Of a DNA stretch of 64,000 nt, positions 44,181 through 56,971 are shown in pieces; position 1 is the first letter of the stretch; each line of letters begins with the position of its first letter. The notes below the pieces were generated by a model that made no database searches, was not told the origin of the DNA, and saw nothing but the letters and a program-made list of their open reading frames with translations. Source of the DNA: Hemileia vastatrix (lineage: Eukaryota; Basidiomycota; Pucciniomycetes; Pucciniales; Zaghouaniaceae); NCBI GenBank assembly GCA_030280995.1, contig JASXTE010000004.1:13109501-13173500 (forward strand). The letters are read 5' to 3'. The translations under genes were made by a program, and so were the position numbers.

Positions 44181-44840
44181 TTTCTCCCTCCATTATCCCT
44201 CCTTCCCCCCTCCTTCTCTGCCTCCATACCCACCTTTCTCCCCTTCTTAGTATCCTCAATCCCCCTTTCTCCCCATTTAGGTGTCCTCATGGCTCCCCCA
44301 CTTACTCCCTTCTTACTTACCTCAAACCCCCCCTTTATCTCCTCCTTGGCCGCCTCAAACTCCCCCCTTTATCCCCTCAAGCCCTACTTAAGCCCCCCAT
44401 CTACCTACTCAAATCTCACACTCCCTACTTATCAAATTGCTATCGATAAAGATAAGATAATGAGAAATTTCTATTAATTTTTCACTAGCTTATTTTAATG
44501 AACAATCACTAACAATTGTTCACTAACTTATTGAATTGTTAGTGATTCAATAAGTAGGGAGTGAGGGGTTGGTGGAGGGTTTGGGGCGGGTTTGAGGGGG
44601 TAAAGGGGGCTGTGAGTAGGGCTTAAGGTGGTAAAGAGGGGGGTTTGAGGCAATCAAGGAGGGGGTAAAGGTGGGCAGGTTTTGAGGCACCAAAGGAGGT
44701 ATTATAGGGGGGGATTTTGACACACCATAGGAGGTGTTATAGGGGGGGAATCGAGGAACCCAAACAGGGTTTTTAGAGTGGTTTTATAGGCATCCAAGGA
44801 GGGTTTACACAGAAGAATTTGAGATTTTGAGGGGTTTTGA
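44181..44840. repeat. Foldback with a C-rich left arm and G-rich right arm
   Basis: 44,190-44,450 is C/T-rich with repeated CCTCAAACCCCCCCTTTA-like units. 44,548-44,830 is the approximate reverse complement (GTAAAGGGGG, GGGTTTGAGG). The centre holds a perfect 13-bp stem (AATCACTAACAAT at 44,504 with ATTGTTAGTGATT at 44,535). The arms align imperfectly because the internal repeats differ in number. Flanking duplication is not evident. Confidence 0.75.
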
Positions 44841-45442
44841 AGCAATAAAAAAATACTAATCTCTGCTTTTTAATTTTTTTACAGAAATTTCATTTTATTT
44901 CACTTAGTTTCTGGACATTTCCCCCTGTTTACAAGATAAATCAGGTAATTTTTTTTGTTTGTCTTTGTCTTTGCAAAAAAATTTTCTGAAATTTACTGAA
45001 TATTTTTTTTTTTACAAATTCTATTTAAGGAAATCAAGTGGTATTTGCAATAGCAGGTAAGTAATTTTTATTTTTTTTTTTTAGAAATTAAATTTACTGC
45101 ATTTATTTTTATTTTATTTTTTTAGATCTAATTTTTTTTGGTGATTTTTTTTTCAAGAAATTTAGCTGGTATTTTAAAAACCATTCAGGATTTTATTTTG
45201 ATTTTTATGTTTTTGCCAATTATTTAACAATTATTTTTTAAATTTTTTTTTTAGAAATTTTTTTCAAGGATATTACCTGGTATTTCAAACATTAATAAGG
45301 TTTATATTTTGAATTTTATTTTTTTCAAATTTTTTTACTGATTTTTTTGCAATTTTTTTCTTTTTTTTCTTTTTTTTGTTTTTTTAACTAAATAAACAGT
45401 GTTCTTTTAAATTATTTTACTGATAATTTTTTATTGTTGGGA
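44841..45442. other. T-rich low-complexity interval
   Basis: Long T runs with scattered AAATT. No gene. TAGAAATTTTTTT-type blocks recur near 45,085 and 45,250. Confidence 0.5.
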
Positions 45443-46637
45443 TTTTTTTTATTTTTATTTTTATTTTTATTTTTATTTTTATTTTTATTTTTATCTTTAT
45501 TTTTATTTTTATTTTTATTTTTATTTTTATTTTTATTTTTATTTTTATTTTTATTTTTATTTTTATTTTTATTTTTATTTTTATTTTTATTTTTATTTTT
45601 ATTTTTATTTTTATTTTTATTTTTATTTTTATTTTTATTTTTATTTTTATTTTTATTTTTATTTTTATTTTTATTTTTATTTTTATTTTTATTTTTATTT
45701 TTATTTTTATTTTTATTTTTATTTTTATTTTTATTTTTATTTTTATTTTTATTTTTATTTTTATTTTTATTTTTATTTTTATTTTTATTTTTATTTTTAT
45801 TTTTATTTTTATTTTTATTTTTATTTTTATTTTTATTTTTATTTTTATTTTTATTTTTATTTTTATTTTTATTTTTATTTTTATTTTTATTTTTATTTTT
45901 ATTTTTATTTTTATTTTTATTTTTATTTTTATTTTTATTTTTATTTTTATTTTTATTTTTTATTTTATTTTTTATTTTTATTTTTATTTTTATTTTTATT
46001 TTTATTTTTATTTTTATTTTTATTTTTATTTTTATTTTTATTTTTATTTTTATTTTTATTTTTATTTTTATTTTTATTTTTATTTTTATTTTTATTTTTA
46101 TTTTTATTTTTATTTTTATTTTTATTTTTATTTTTATTTTTATTTTTATTTTTATTTTTATTTTTATTTTTATTTTTATTTTTATTTTTATTTTTATTTT
46201 TATTTTTATTTTTATTTTTATTTTTATTTTTATTTTTATTTTTATTTTTATTTTTATTTTTATTTTTATTTTTATTTTTATTTTTATTTTTATTTTTATT
46301 TTTATTTTTATTTTTATTTTTATTTTTATTTTTATTTTTATTTTTATTTTTATTTTTATTTTTATTTTTATTTTTATTTTTATTTTTATTTTTATTTTTA
46401 TTTTTATTTTTATTTTTATTTTTATTTTTATTTTTATTTTTATTTTTATTTTTATTTTTATTTTTATTTTTATTTTTATTTTTATTTTTATTTTTATTTT
46501 TATTTTTATTTTTATTTTTATTTTTATTTTTATTTTTATTTTTATTTTTATTTTTATTTTTATTTTTATTTTTATTTTTATTTTTATTTTTATTTTTATT
46601 TTTATTTTTATTTTTATTTTTATTTTTATTTTTATTC
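45443..46637. repeat. (TTTTTA)n microsatellite, about 1.2 kb
   Basis: About 199 copies of TTTTTA, almost pure. There is one C near 45,495 and a phase shift near 45,958-45,975, where T runs vary. The 424-codon frame through it is FLFL then FIFI and not a gene. Confidence 0.98.
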
Positions 46638-46753
46638 TTTTATTTTTTCTGTTTTATTATTTTTTTTACCTATACCTTTCTATGAAAAATTTAACTTGCT
46701 CATTTTGATTATCATCAATTTCTTCTGAATCATCTTTATCCTCTCTTTCTTCT

Positions 46754-47960
46754 TTGCCCTCAAATCATGAAAGCTCCAAGAATAACCATCAAATATATTT
46801 AACTTCTTCTTCTCTATCTTTACTTTCTTCTATCTCTTCAATTTCCTTAAATTCTATTCTTTCTCCCAATAAATCTGAACTTTCCTTACCAGAAAAAAAA
46901 AATCAGAAAATCATCGAGCCAGCTAAAGAATCAAGAAATTCAAAGACAAAATTTCATCAAAATTGAAAGTTTTTCACAAAGAAGATATATTGTGAAACTT
47001 TCTTTGGAGATTTGGACAATTTAAAATTTTATAAGACTTCAATATCAAATGTTAAGAAAAAAGATTTAAAAAAAAACATAAAAAACCTTACAGAAGACAG
47101 CACAGATGTCATTGTTGCAGTTTTCAATAGTGGATATAAACCTCAATTCATCTTAGAATTTCATTCATTTAATGGAAAAAGGATGAAGTTTTTTGCCAGC
47201 CTTCTGATTTAATTTCTACTCTCTATCAAATGGCTTTGGTTTGACAACCCTTATCAAATAAAAATCTTATTTCTGTTTTCATGATAGGTTTAGTTGACAA
47301 CCAGGATATGATCAAGGAGTTTCTTTTGGTGTGTTAATATTTTTTTTATTATAAGTAATTTTTAATTTTGTCATATAATTTAGGAATTTATTCTTTATTG
47401 AAAAATTTGAAACCAGAGCAAATGGAAGAAGAGCTGAAACAATGGAGTTCTTTAGGATCATTTAATATTTTCTTGGCAAATTGATTTAAAAAATTATGTA
47501 TTCAAGCTTTTCAAAAAAACCATCAGCTTGCTTTAGAATTTGGTTTACCAAATTGGTCTGATCCTGAACGGAAAGAAGCAATAAATGCTTATGTTTTTAA
47601 TTCTAATGTTATCATCACTTATAAAGGGTTCTAAAATAATGTTCATCTAGATAAACATGAAAAGAATTGACTAAAATTTAAAATATTCTCTTATATTAAT
47701 CCAGAGACTGGTCTTACTATTTCATCACACTCATCTGATAAGGGACATGGCCTTTATTTTCCCGATCATAAATGTATTATTGATTGTGGTGGTACCAATG
47801 GAATAGTTGAGGATATATGGAATTCTTCTCAACATCAGCATCAAACAACGAAAGCACCTCCATATTTAGTTTCTTGTCAAGAACTAACCCATTTTGGCTG
47901 TTCATTCCAAATAAATGAAGGTCTTATTAATTTTATTGATAATCAAAAAAAAAATCAGTA
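46754..47960 (+). pseudogene. Tet-like 2-oxoglutarate/Fe(II) oxygenase pseudogene 1
   Basis: The N-terminal part is Ser-rich (46,754-46,966), then DVIVAVFNSGYKPQFILEF (47,108-47,165), a probable intron (about 47,330-47,384, ending TTTAG), then LKNLKPEQMEEELKQW to NVHLDKHEK (HXD iron ligands, near 47,640). Next come HGLYFPDHKCIIDCGG, a distal His in QHQHQTTKAP, and THFGCSFQINEG. This order matches the Tet-like oxygenase domain known in rust fungi. In-frame stops near 47,483, 47,632 and 47,668 kill it. The Arg that should bind 2-oxoglutarate (usually TRLG) is His here, a CG-to-CA change. The family may act on nucleic-acid bases; the substrate is unknown. Confidence 0.72.
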
Positions 47961-48376
47961 AAAAAAATTTTCTTAGTAGATCTGTCAAGTATGGTAACTA
48001 AAATATTACAAATTTTTTTCTATCATTAAATATTTTCATCCAATTTTTTTTCTTTTTTTTCACATTTATTAATCTTAATTTTTTTTAATTTTCCTTTTTT
48101 ATCATTTTTCTTTTTCATTTTAAATTTTTTTTGCATTTAAATTTTGATTTTTCTCTTCAAATTATTTATTAAAGTTACATCAAGATGGTTTTCTGGTTTT
48201 ATATGATGGTGCATCTGGCATTAGGTTGTTCTACTGGCTATTATATAAATTTGGAAAACTTTATTTGGACTGTTGAAAATAATTTGTTGATGAAATTTTC
48301 ATTTTACATTTAAATTTGGATTTGTCTCTTCCAAATATTTTTCAAATTTATGTCAAGATAGTTTTCTGGTTTTATA
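47961..48376. other. Gene-free T-rich interval
   Basis: Nothing recognised. TTTTCTGGTTTTATA occurs twice (48,190 and 48,362) within about 160-bp similar blocks. Confidence 0.45.
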
Positions 48377-48650
48377 CACCACAGAAAGTTTTGGGGGGTA
48401 TTTCTAGCAATATCCCTTGTTTAAACTCCGTTGAGCCACAAATCTATGCCTGAAGTATGCGCACATCATCACCATGGAGGAAATTTTTCGGCCTTACATT
48501 TAGTCAGAGATTTGTCACAAATTAATCCCAAGATGAACCTACATTGATCACCATTTGATCTTGCATAATCCTAATTTGATCATGAGTTGAACTCCCTTTG
48601 AACTCACTTTGATCTAACATAAGCTTTTTTATATCCAATATGTCAAATAT
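48377..48650. mobile_element. CACTA-like terminus, other end not found
   Basis: CACCACAGAAAGTTTTGGGG, then the near-palindrome GGGTATTTCTAGCAATATCCC centred on CTAG, as in the other CACTA-like ends, preceded by ATA. The inner part near 48,540-48,640 resembles, inverted, 29,650-29,700 of the 10-kb element. No complementary end with ATA was seen downstream. Confidence 0.55.
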
Positions 48651-50524
48651 TCACTTTCAAAATAATTTGTAATAAATTTCACATGGAATGTCAGAACCAA
48701 AACCAGTAATTTTGAGTAAATGGCTCCTCAACATGATTAATCTACAATAAAATACCATCAAAATTCAATCTGATTACTGAAAACTTTTGGTAAAATGACT
48801 AATAGATATTTAAATTGGAAAATAATATTCCATTTCTCAATTTCATATTCAAAATATAAATCCTCATTTCAAATGTGTATTTTGTAGATTCCTTGCCTTG
48901 CTATATTATGAGTAATATTTGAGGTATTTTACACCTTTGTAAATATGGTGTTGTTCTGCTATAAATTATCTCTGTTTGAAGTCAACTTTATTGAAGCTTG
49001 ATTCCAGAATGATACATATTTTATAACAATTTTGAGAAAAAAGTCACTAGTAATGAAGTTAGCATTTTATCTGTCCTTTATTAAACCTTACTTAATCTTA
49101 CTTAAATCCAAATTGACCCACAAAAACTTTATTCAAAATCTTTTTTAGCCCAGGTTGATTCAAGATTGGAACAAAATATTATTTTACATATCCAATGTGC
49201 CCATTGATTAAATTTCTTCAAGCTTACTTAAAATTCTCATTAACATTAACTTTCACTGGAAATATTAAACACATATCTTGAAAATATAGTATGTAAAATC
49301 AAAATAAATCAAATATAATATGCTTACAACAAAATTTTATTTCTGGATTTATTGAAACAAAAAATTGTTCATTTGTGAAAATAGAAAAAATATTATCCAT
49401 CCTGAATTTAGAATTTATTTTTAAAAATTAAATGCCCCCTCAATTTCAAGTTTATCATATATTTCAAAAATTATATTTTTAATAATTTTGTGAATAGTAC
49501 ACCTGAAATATAAACCTTGTGAATATCAAAAACTAAAACATCAGCAAATTAAAATATTTTATATTGATATGAATGAAAATAATTATTGAAAAACACCATT
49601 AGAGCAATTTTGATTTTGAATAATAGGCATACTTTCTCAATTAAATTTCAATAAAAATAATTATTATTCTTACATAGGTTTCAGTGGATACATTTGAGCT
49701 TAAATAGAATGAAAATTGTCAAAATGAGACTTCTATAATTCATATTCAAACATGAAATCACTCTTAATTATCTACCTGTGAACTATTTTAAATTAAATAA
49801 TTTCAAATTCAGTATATACTGATGATATTTTTTTTTCTAAAAAATTTTTTTATATAGATTAATAGTCATAAACAGTTGATATAGATGTTAATTTTATATA
49901 AGCAATCTATAATGCATAAAATGATAAAACTATCTTTTATGTAAAAAGTGATGTAGGAAAAAAATATTATTATATTTTTGATGCACTATCAATAAAATTG
50001 AAGATAGAGCATATCAAAAGTTTAAAATTAATTTCAATTTTGATATAATCATTTTATTTTAATTTACTTGAGTAGGAAAAAGATTTTAAATCTCAATATA
50101 ATTTTAAATCCCATTAGTTTGTAGATTTCAACATTTGAAACTATGAAATAAATATTTATGAAAGAACTTTACAATATTTGCCCTTCTAAAAACTCATAAA
50201 TTCAAATTCAAATCTTCTAACCTTCATAAGTAACCACAATGCATTCTGAAAATACTCTATATTTAAATAATTAAAGGTAAAAAAAAATTATGTTTTTTTT
50301 TATTTCAATTTTTGATAAATAATACACACACACATATATATATATATAATTGCTTAAAAAGTCTAAGAGGGAACTTAATAGTGGTTTTAGCAATAAATAT
50401 ATAGGTCAACTTTCAAAAAATTTGTTTGGAATAAATTGCAAAGACAAAAAGGATATATTTTGATGAAAGAATACTGATTTAGGTTCTCTTAAAATTTTAT
50501 TAACCATTTTTTCGGAATATCAAT
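48651..50524. other. Gene-free AT-rich interval
   Basis: No frame with recognisable content. Only short AT-rich repeats, such as (TA)n near 50,335. Confidence 0.5.
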
Positions 50525-50774
50525 CACCACGCAATATGGGGGGTGGACTTGCTAGCGAGTCCGCAACCTTGGACCCAAACTCACCACAGATTGAACACAC
50601 ATTGAGCTATTGATAAAGGAACCATACAATCAGGGATGAACACCACTCAGCAGAACAGTTTTAGGCAGGTCTTCAAGTAGAGTTCAGCATGAGTTCAGTA
50701 TGAGTTCAGTCTGAGTTCCATCTGAGTTCAGGTTGAGGACTTGCTAGCAAGTCCACCCCTTATATTGCGTAGTG
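50525..50774. mobile_element. 250-bp CACTA-like MITE, copy 2
   Basis: Near-identical to 31,744-32,004, with the same ends (CACCACGCAATATGGGGGG; complement of the right end CACTACGCAATATAAGGGG) and the same CTAG-centred palindromes. AAT at 50,522-50,524 and 50,775-50,777. It is 11 bp shorter because it has fewer GAGTTCAGTAT repeats. Two similar copies at unrelated sites point to recent mobility. Confidence 0.93.
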
Positions 50775-50777
50775 AAT

Positions 50778-53700
50778 CCATGGTTATTATTCTTTATGAT
50801 ATTATCATAGAATTTTTTCCTTCTTTAATATAATGATTTTCTATTGTGTGGTATGTAGGTTAAGATAATTTTAAAGGATTTATTGAAGATATATATACCG
50901 GAAACGGTAAAATCTGTAGATTTATAACAATAACTTTCTTTTCTGATGTTTTACATCCTTGATAAGTAGCTCATAGATTACACAAGTAAATAATTATAGT
51001 CCCTGGAAAAAAGTCCTTGGAAATTTTAAATTTTTTGTTATTCTTAAAATCATTACTCAAATAAACTTAAAATTTCTTCAATCACTAATTGAAAGAAGGA
51101 GTTTCAAAATATTATTTTGTAGTTATAAAATTTTGAGTAATTTTTCATATTATCAAATATAATGAAAATTTGTAAATTTTTACTCCAAAACTAGTGATCA
51201 TTGCAAAGTAATACTGAAACAATCAGATAAACAGGGTGGAATAAAGTCATATCACAACAGGAAATGATACAAATTTTTTGATTTTCAGATCACAAAATTA
51301 ACATATTTTTAACATATTCTTCCACCTTTAGATAATGTTTAGTGGATTTTAATATTATTATAACAAACAAGTTTAACAATGTTTTTGATTTTTTTAACAA
51401 AAATAAATATTTTTACATCATTTTTTTAAAAAATATGACTTATTTTGATGCTTTATCTACAATAGTTAGAAGTTTTTTTTTCAGAAATCACTTGTTTTGA
51501 TATTCTCTTTTTGAATTTTCTAAGAAACTTAATTGCAATAAAGTTTTGTATCAATTTTTCATTAAAACATAATATTTTAAATCTAGAGATTTGGTTTTGA
51601 AATAATATATATTTTTATGTTTATTGGCTCATTATTTTTGGATTGTTAAATTATGTTAAAATTGGGATTGCTTATTTCTAGTGAGTGTACATCATAGTTG
51701 GTTTTCAAATCAAAGATTAATAAATATTAAAATTTTATAAAATTCTAAATATCCTTTAAACCATTTTGATTTGAACAATGTTTAATGTTATGTAATCATT
51801 CTATAAGTAGAGCACAATTAAAATCAGATAATGGTACTTTGCTTTCAATTTCTAATACTAAAATTCTATTCTACTTGAAAAAATGTAAACTAAAGCTTGG
51901 TATCTCATATAAGAAACTCACAATTTTCAAAAATCATATTTACAACTTTTTAAACATGATACACATTAAAATATATTTTTAGAATAATTTCCTAATTAGT
52001 TTCAAATACAAGAAAACAATGACCTCAATTTATTTTAATACTTAAAACATTCTTATGAGTGAATTTCACAATCCTCTAAGTAACATATGGTTACCATTTA
52101 TGCACATATGCATTATTGATCCTTTTCTTTAATTTTATCTGAATCTAACAAGAAAAGTCTTATGTTGAATATCTGCTATAGATAAAACTCTTATATTAGA
52201 AGCTAATATTTCATATGAGAAATTTTTTATTGAGTTTGGGAAACATTAATAAGTGTTAGGCATTATAATTGAGCCATTTATTCAAGTAAATAAAAAAGGA
52301 TGAACTTCTAAATATTTCATAGATATATATATATATATATATAATAAAAATTAATTATATAGTAGCATTTAACCATGGTTTTATAGTAATGTCATATAAA
52401 AAAAGGGATTGAACTAAAAATTTCAGTAAAGAAAATTAAAATAAGATAAGTCAATATTCTTGTTTATGTTTTCATATTTTTGAAAAGGCTTACTTAAGAG
52501 AGAAAATTATTTGGTTTTAGAGTACAAGAATTTCTAGATAAAAATCTTCACAATATAGTCTGACCCTCTCAAAAAGAAAATATTAAAAAATTTCTATCAC
52601 ATTTTATATGTTTGTTAAGTAATAGAAAATGGAGTAGTGTCTTTGACAATAAAGCTTTAGAAAATGAAATAAATGATTTAACTTTATAATATAATTTTTG
52701 AAACAAAAAATCATGTATTCAAAAAAAAATTTTATATATCTTACAATCAAGATAGCAGTATTAATTAAGCAACTCTAACATCTTTGAAAAGAAAACAAGA
52801 AAAAAAAAATTAGTAAAATGCATAATATATTTTTAGAATTTAAGGAAACTTTATAGCTCTACCTGTAAACTAGCCTTACAGCAGGTTTAGATTTAACTTG
52901 TGGATATTCATACATAATACCCTTGCATCATGAGAGCAGAATAAAATTTATGTAGTTTTATTTTATTAATTTATAATAGTATTCTTATTTTTGGCTTTTT
53001 CATTAGTATAACTATATATTTTTTAACTTTTTTGTTTTTCAGAACATAAGTTCAAAGCTGCCCATCACTACTTCAAGTTGAAGCTCCATATGATGTAATA
53101 AATGAATGATATATTATAATAAATTTTTCTAAATACTTTTCAAAAATGTGATTAAGAATACTTATTATAATTTTTTTTAATTTTTTTTATTCTATCTCTT
53201 GAAAAGAGATAACCATATCTCAATTTTATTAGTTTTTCCTCAGAAAAATTTATTCTTGATCTGAATAAAATTGCATCACTATTAAATAGATGTTATTATA
53301 AAACTATACCAATTATTTTATCTGAACATAGTTGAAAGTATGAATAAATTAAAGTGTTTCCACTTAGTCTTACTATTATTCCACCATTAATTTCACATTT
53401 AGATTTCATTATGATTGTAAAATAAGTTTTTCAATAATTTTAATAATACCTTAATATTTAATAATTTAGTTACATAGTAGATTTTTTTTCTTTTTTTTAT
53501 ATGAGGCTTATTATATAAACACCACTTTTAGATTTTTTCCATTTTGAGGTCTGATAATTTTAAATTTTCATCTAACTACCCATATTATATCAAAAAAATT
53601 AAAAAGTATATATTTTTAATGTAATCTTTTTGATAAACTTATTGCTTCTTATAGGTTATTCTTCAACTATTTATTGTAAATAATTACCCACTCATTTATG

Positions 53701-54740
53701 GTCTCTTATTGTTTTTAATTACATCCAGACAAAATAAGGATACTCTCATATTATATTGGAGCTTTAAATTAAAAACTAAATACTAGTGGATTGTATTAAA
53801 TATGAAGTTGTTGTAACTAAGTTGACCAATAATTAATGATTAAATGGCATTGTATATTACAAAATTTCATCAAGTTTATATAAAAATAACACTCAAGAAA
53901 TATATATAAGATATACATATAACCATTGAATATCAAAAACGAAGTACTTATCAACATGGTCTTCTTTAATGATTTTAAAATTTACTTAAAGAGACATTAA
54001 TATTACCAAATCAAATTTTATATTCAATATAACAATATTATTATTTCAATTTTAATTATTTTACAAAAAAATTGTTTTAGAAAGTAATTTAATTCAGTAT
54101 TTAATGAAAATTTTTGACAAATATTTTAAAAAATAGTAATAACCCCTCACAAAAAAAATATAATTTTTTTACTTACAATTTGAACAGTGATTCTAGCCTT
54201 AAAATATTGGTATTCCTCTAACAAAAATATTTTTTAAATATATTTAAAAAAAATTTAATTATTTTATTACAAAATGTCAAATTAATAATTTATTTTACCT
54301 TAATAAAAAATTTAGTTGAAAATTTAATTTTGAATTTCCAAAAAATTAACTTAAAAGTCAAAAATTAAAAAACAAAATTATAAATATAATTATGAGAAAG
54401 GGGTAAATTAAACTTATAATATTCACATAAAAAAATTTAATATATTTGATGGTGTTTGACTTTTAAATTTAATGTATTAAAAATTTTTTTATTAAATAAC
54501 CAAGCAAAGTGAAATTGGCTTGGGTTTTTGGTATCTCTAGCACTTATTTTTTTTCTTAAACTCACATTTTATTTATTTTTGTTTCATTTTCTACCTTTCT
54601 CATTTTTTTTTCCAAGAATCCCTTTTTTTTATGATTTTAAATGTTTTTAAGAGCAAAGTTGCTTTCAAACAACTTTGTTCTAACTCATCTCTCACTTCTC
54701 CACCATATTGCACCTGGTGGGGAAAATTGCTTACCTTTTA
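50778..54740. other. Long gene-free AT-rich interval
   Basis: About 4 kb of very AT-rich DNA without a supportable gene. (TA)n lies at 52,325-52,345. No transposon ends were identified. Confidence 0.5.
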
Positions 54741-54992
54741 GAAACCAAAGTCCCTTGCAGGGACTTTGGTTTCTCTGTGTGCATTGCACAGCCAGAAAAA
54801 ATAGTCTGTGCAATGCACTGCATGCAGCACATGCAGCTGATTTCAAGTAAGTCAGCTGCATGAAATATTGAAGAAAGTGTGCAACTCCCCTCGCATACAG
54901 ATTTGGCCACCTCCCAGCCTAGTAAATTGGCTGGGAGGGTGGCAAATGTAAAAGCAAGCAACACTTCCAGCCAGGGAAACCTGGCTGAAAGT
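54741..54992. repeat. Cluster of five consecutive stem-loops
   Basis: 54,741-54,773 is a perfect 15-bp stem with 3-nt loop (GAAACCAAAGTCCCT). 54,779-54,818 has a 12-bp stem (GTGCATTGCACA). 54,830-54,862 has an 11-bp stem (CATGCAGCTGA). 54,901-54,947 has about 18 bp with small bulges (GCCACCTCCCAGCC). 54,963-54,992 has 13 bp with one mismatch and a GAAA loop. The block is far richer in G+C than its surroundings. No flanking duplication or known RNA family was recognised. The short frames here are by-products of the inverted repeats. Confidence 0.85.
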
Positions 54993-55873
54993 ACCAAATT
55001 GAAATGTTAGGGACCCAAGGCAATTTCAAAGGCTGGGGCCATAAATTAAGGTTTCCAAAAAGCAGCCAGTAGAAATCATAGTTCCCTTTAAAAAATTTTA
55101 AAAATGAAATAATTTTGACGCAATGTAAATTTAAATGTGATGAGTGTATGTTTTTTAGCTACATCAAACATTGTAGCTAGAATTATGTGGTGTCAATTTT
55201 TTTAGATGTGAAATGCAGTGTGCCACAAACCTTCATCTGTACAACATGCAGACAAGTAAATTCTAGCTGGAATTAGTATATGCATTTGAAAAAATGATCA
55301 TCCTGCGTACAGTGCCTTGGAAACATTATTCTTGGAATTTAGATGAAGTTTATCATATGACTGGGAGAGCTGCATTTTTTTGAAAAAGATATCAGTGAAA
55401 ATTAATGATATTCACATCTTTTTGCCACCAAATTTATTGTCTCTTTCTCTGTCTCACTAACCTTTTTCAAAAATTATTGATCATATTTTTGCTTTATAAT
55501 TTTGAATTATTGGTACTATTTTCTTGACCTTATCTGATTACCAGTAAGCAAATTTTTCTTGCTATTGTATTTCATATCATTTTGGTTTGTTACTCCTTTT
55601 TACACTTTTGACAAGTTAATATAATGAATATAATTCTGAATTTATTTTTAAGGTATCTTTTGCTGTACCCTTTCAAATCATTATCAAAAAAAATTTTTTT
55701 GGTTGACTTAAATTTTTTTTATTTGTTTTTCAATTTACTTTTCTTTATTCCTTATCAAAAATGTTCAAGTTATTTATCTAACTATTTATTTTTTAAAAAA
55801 TTAATTATAAAATAAGCTTTATAATTAATTTTTATCAATCAGCTACAAATGGAAGAAGATTTTATAGACAAGT
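54993..55873. other. Gene-free interval
   Basis: No recognisable gene or repeat. Confidence 0.45.
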
Positions 55874-56971
55874 TGTAGACAATCCTATAATACTAGCTAT
55901 AGGCCTTGACCAATGGAGTTGGATAAAACCCAGAGAGAAAATACCCTGTCCCTTTATAAAAATTAAGTGAGATTTACCTGCTACAGTAAATTGGTTCCTA
56001 TTTGCCTAAGCCCCTTTTCCAACACACTTGACTGCCTGATCAGCCAAGAAAGTAGTCTCCAGACAGACTACCAAACCAAAGAACTGAAATGTAGACAAAT
56101 GTCCTCACCAGAGAAAGAAATGATACTTGATGTAGTTTGCAAATACACACCAGAGACAGCAATAATACTTGATATAGCTTGCAAGACTACACCAGAGAAA
56201 CCAGTTGCCAAGTTAAGTTAAATGAAGAACTCACCTTGCAACAAACACAGCCAATTGTGGCCAGAAAACAGTGAAAACTGAGTGAGGAACAAGGATATCA
56301 CCTCCAGATGGTTGTATGATAATTAAAGTTGCCCCAAACTGTCTTATTCACTATATACACAAGGACCACTATCTAAGAGCCCATACAAACCAACAAATTT
56401 GGTGTTTCTGAGTGCCAAATTTCACAAAACCCCTCTAGAAACACTTCCCAGCCTTCTAGCACCAAGGCGGGCAGTCTTCCCAACGTTGGGAGGCCCTCCT
56501 GAGGTGGCCTGACCACGCTGAAGCCAGAAAACCACCAAAAACCTCCAAAAATACCCAAAATACTTAGAAAAATTTACTATGACTACTAAAACCTTTAAAA
56601 CACATAATTAGGCTATAACAACATTGGGACATGAAATGTAGAGAAAAATTAGCCCATTCTAATGGTACTAAGCACTTAACCCTAAGACTTAAGGTTATCC
56701 CAAAAAACACAAAAAAAAATTAAACAGCTATCATTTTAAATGAAAAATGAGAAATAATCCCTTTAATACTTAAAATCTGAAAAATGTCAAAAAGACATAA
56801 AATATAGAGAAAAACCGGGGCTATCCAATGGTAGTACCCACATCCCTGCAGTCCCAATATTTGATGAATAAATCCAGAAAAGCACCCAGTTATTAAACAA
56901 TGTCATTTAAGACATATCAAAACAACACCAAATAGACCAACAAAGGGCTCTGCCAATTTTGGTAGACCACA
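55874..56971 (-). repeat. Solo LTR of a family related to B
   Basis: 1,098 bp. On the minus strand it starts TGTGGTCTACC and ends GTCTACA. Part of the left edge aligns with the B LTR (GGAGTTGGATAAAACCC...ACCCTGTCCC versus GGAGATATATGGATTT...CCCCGTCC), and the length matches. Flanks AAGT/ACGT are one base apart. Inside, a ~45-bp unit (GATACTTGATGTAGTTTGCAA) is repeated near 56,122 and 56,167. Confidence 0.6.

Noticed and set aside
45434..46708. 424-codon open frame of FLFL/FIFI repeats
   Set aside because: It is a translation of (TTTTTA)n; no gene.
38324..51982. Short shared peptide (KSDNxTLL) in frames near 38.44 kb (minus) and 51.83 kb (plus)
   Set aside because: Only about eight residues agree and the surrounding DNA does not; chance is not excluded.
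54731..54997. 88-codon minus-strand and 69-codon + strand frames
   Set aside because: They coincide with the stem-loop cluster, have no recognisable domain and arise from the inverted repeats.
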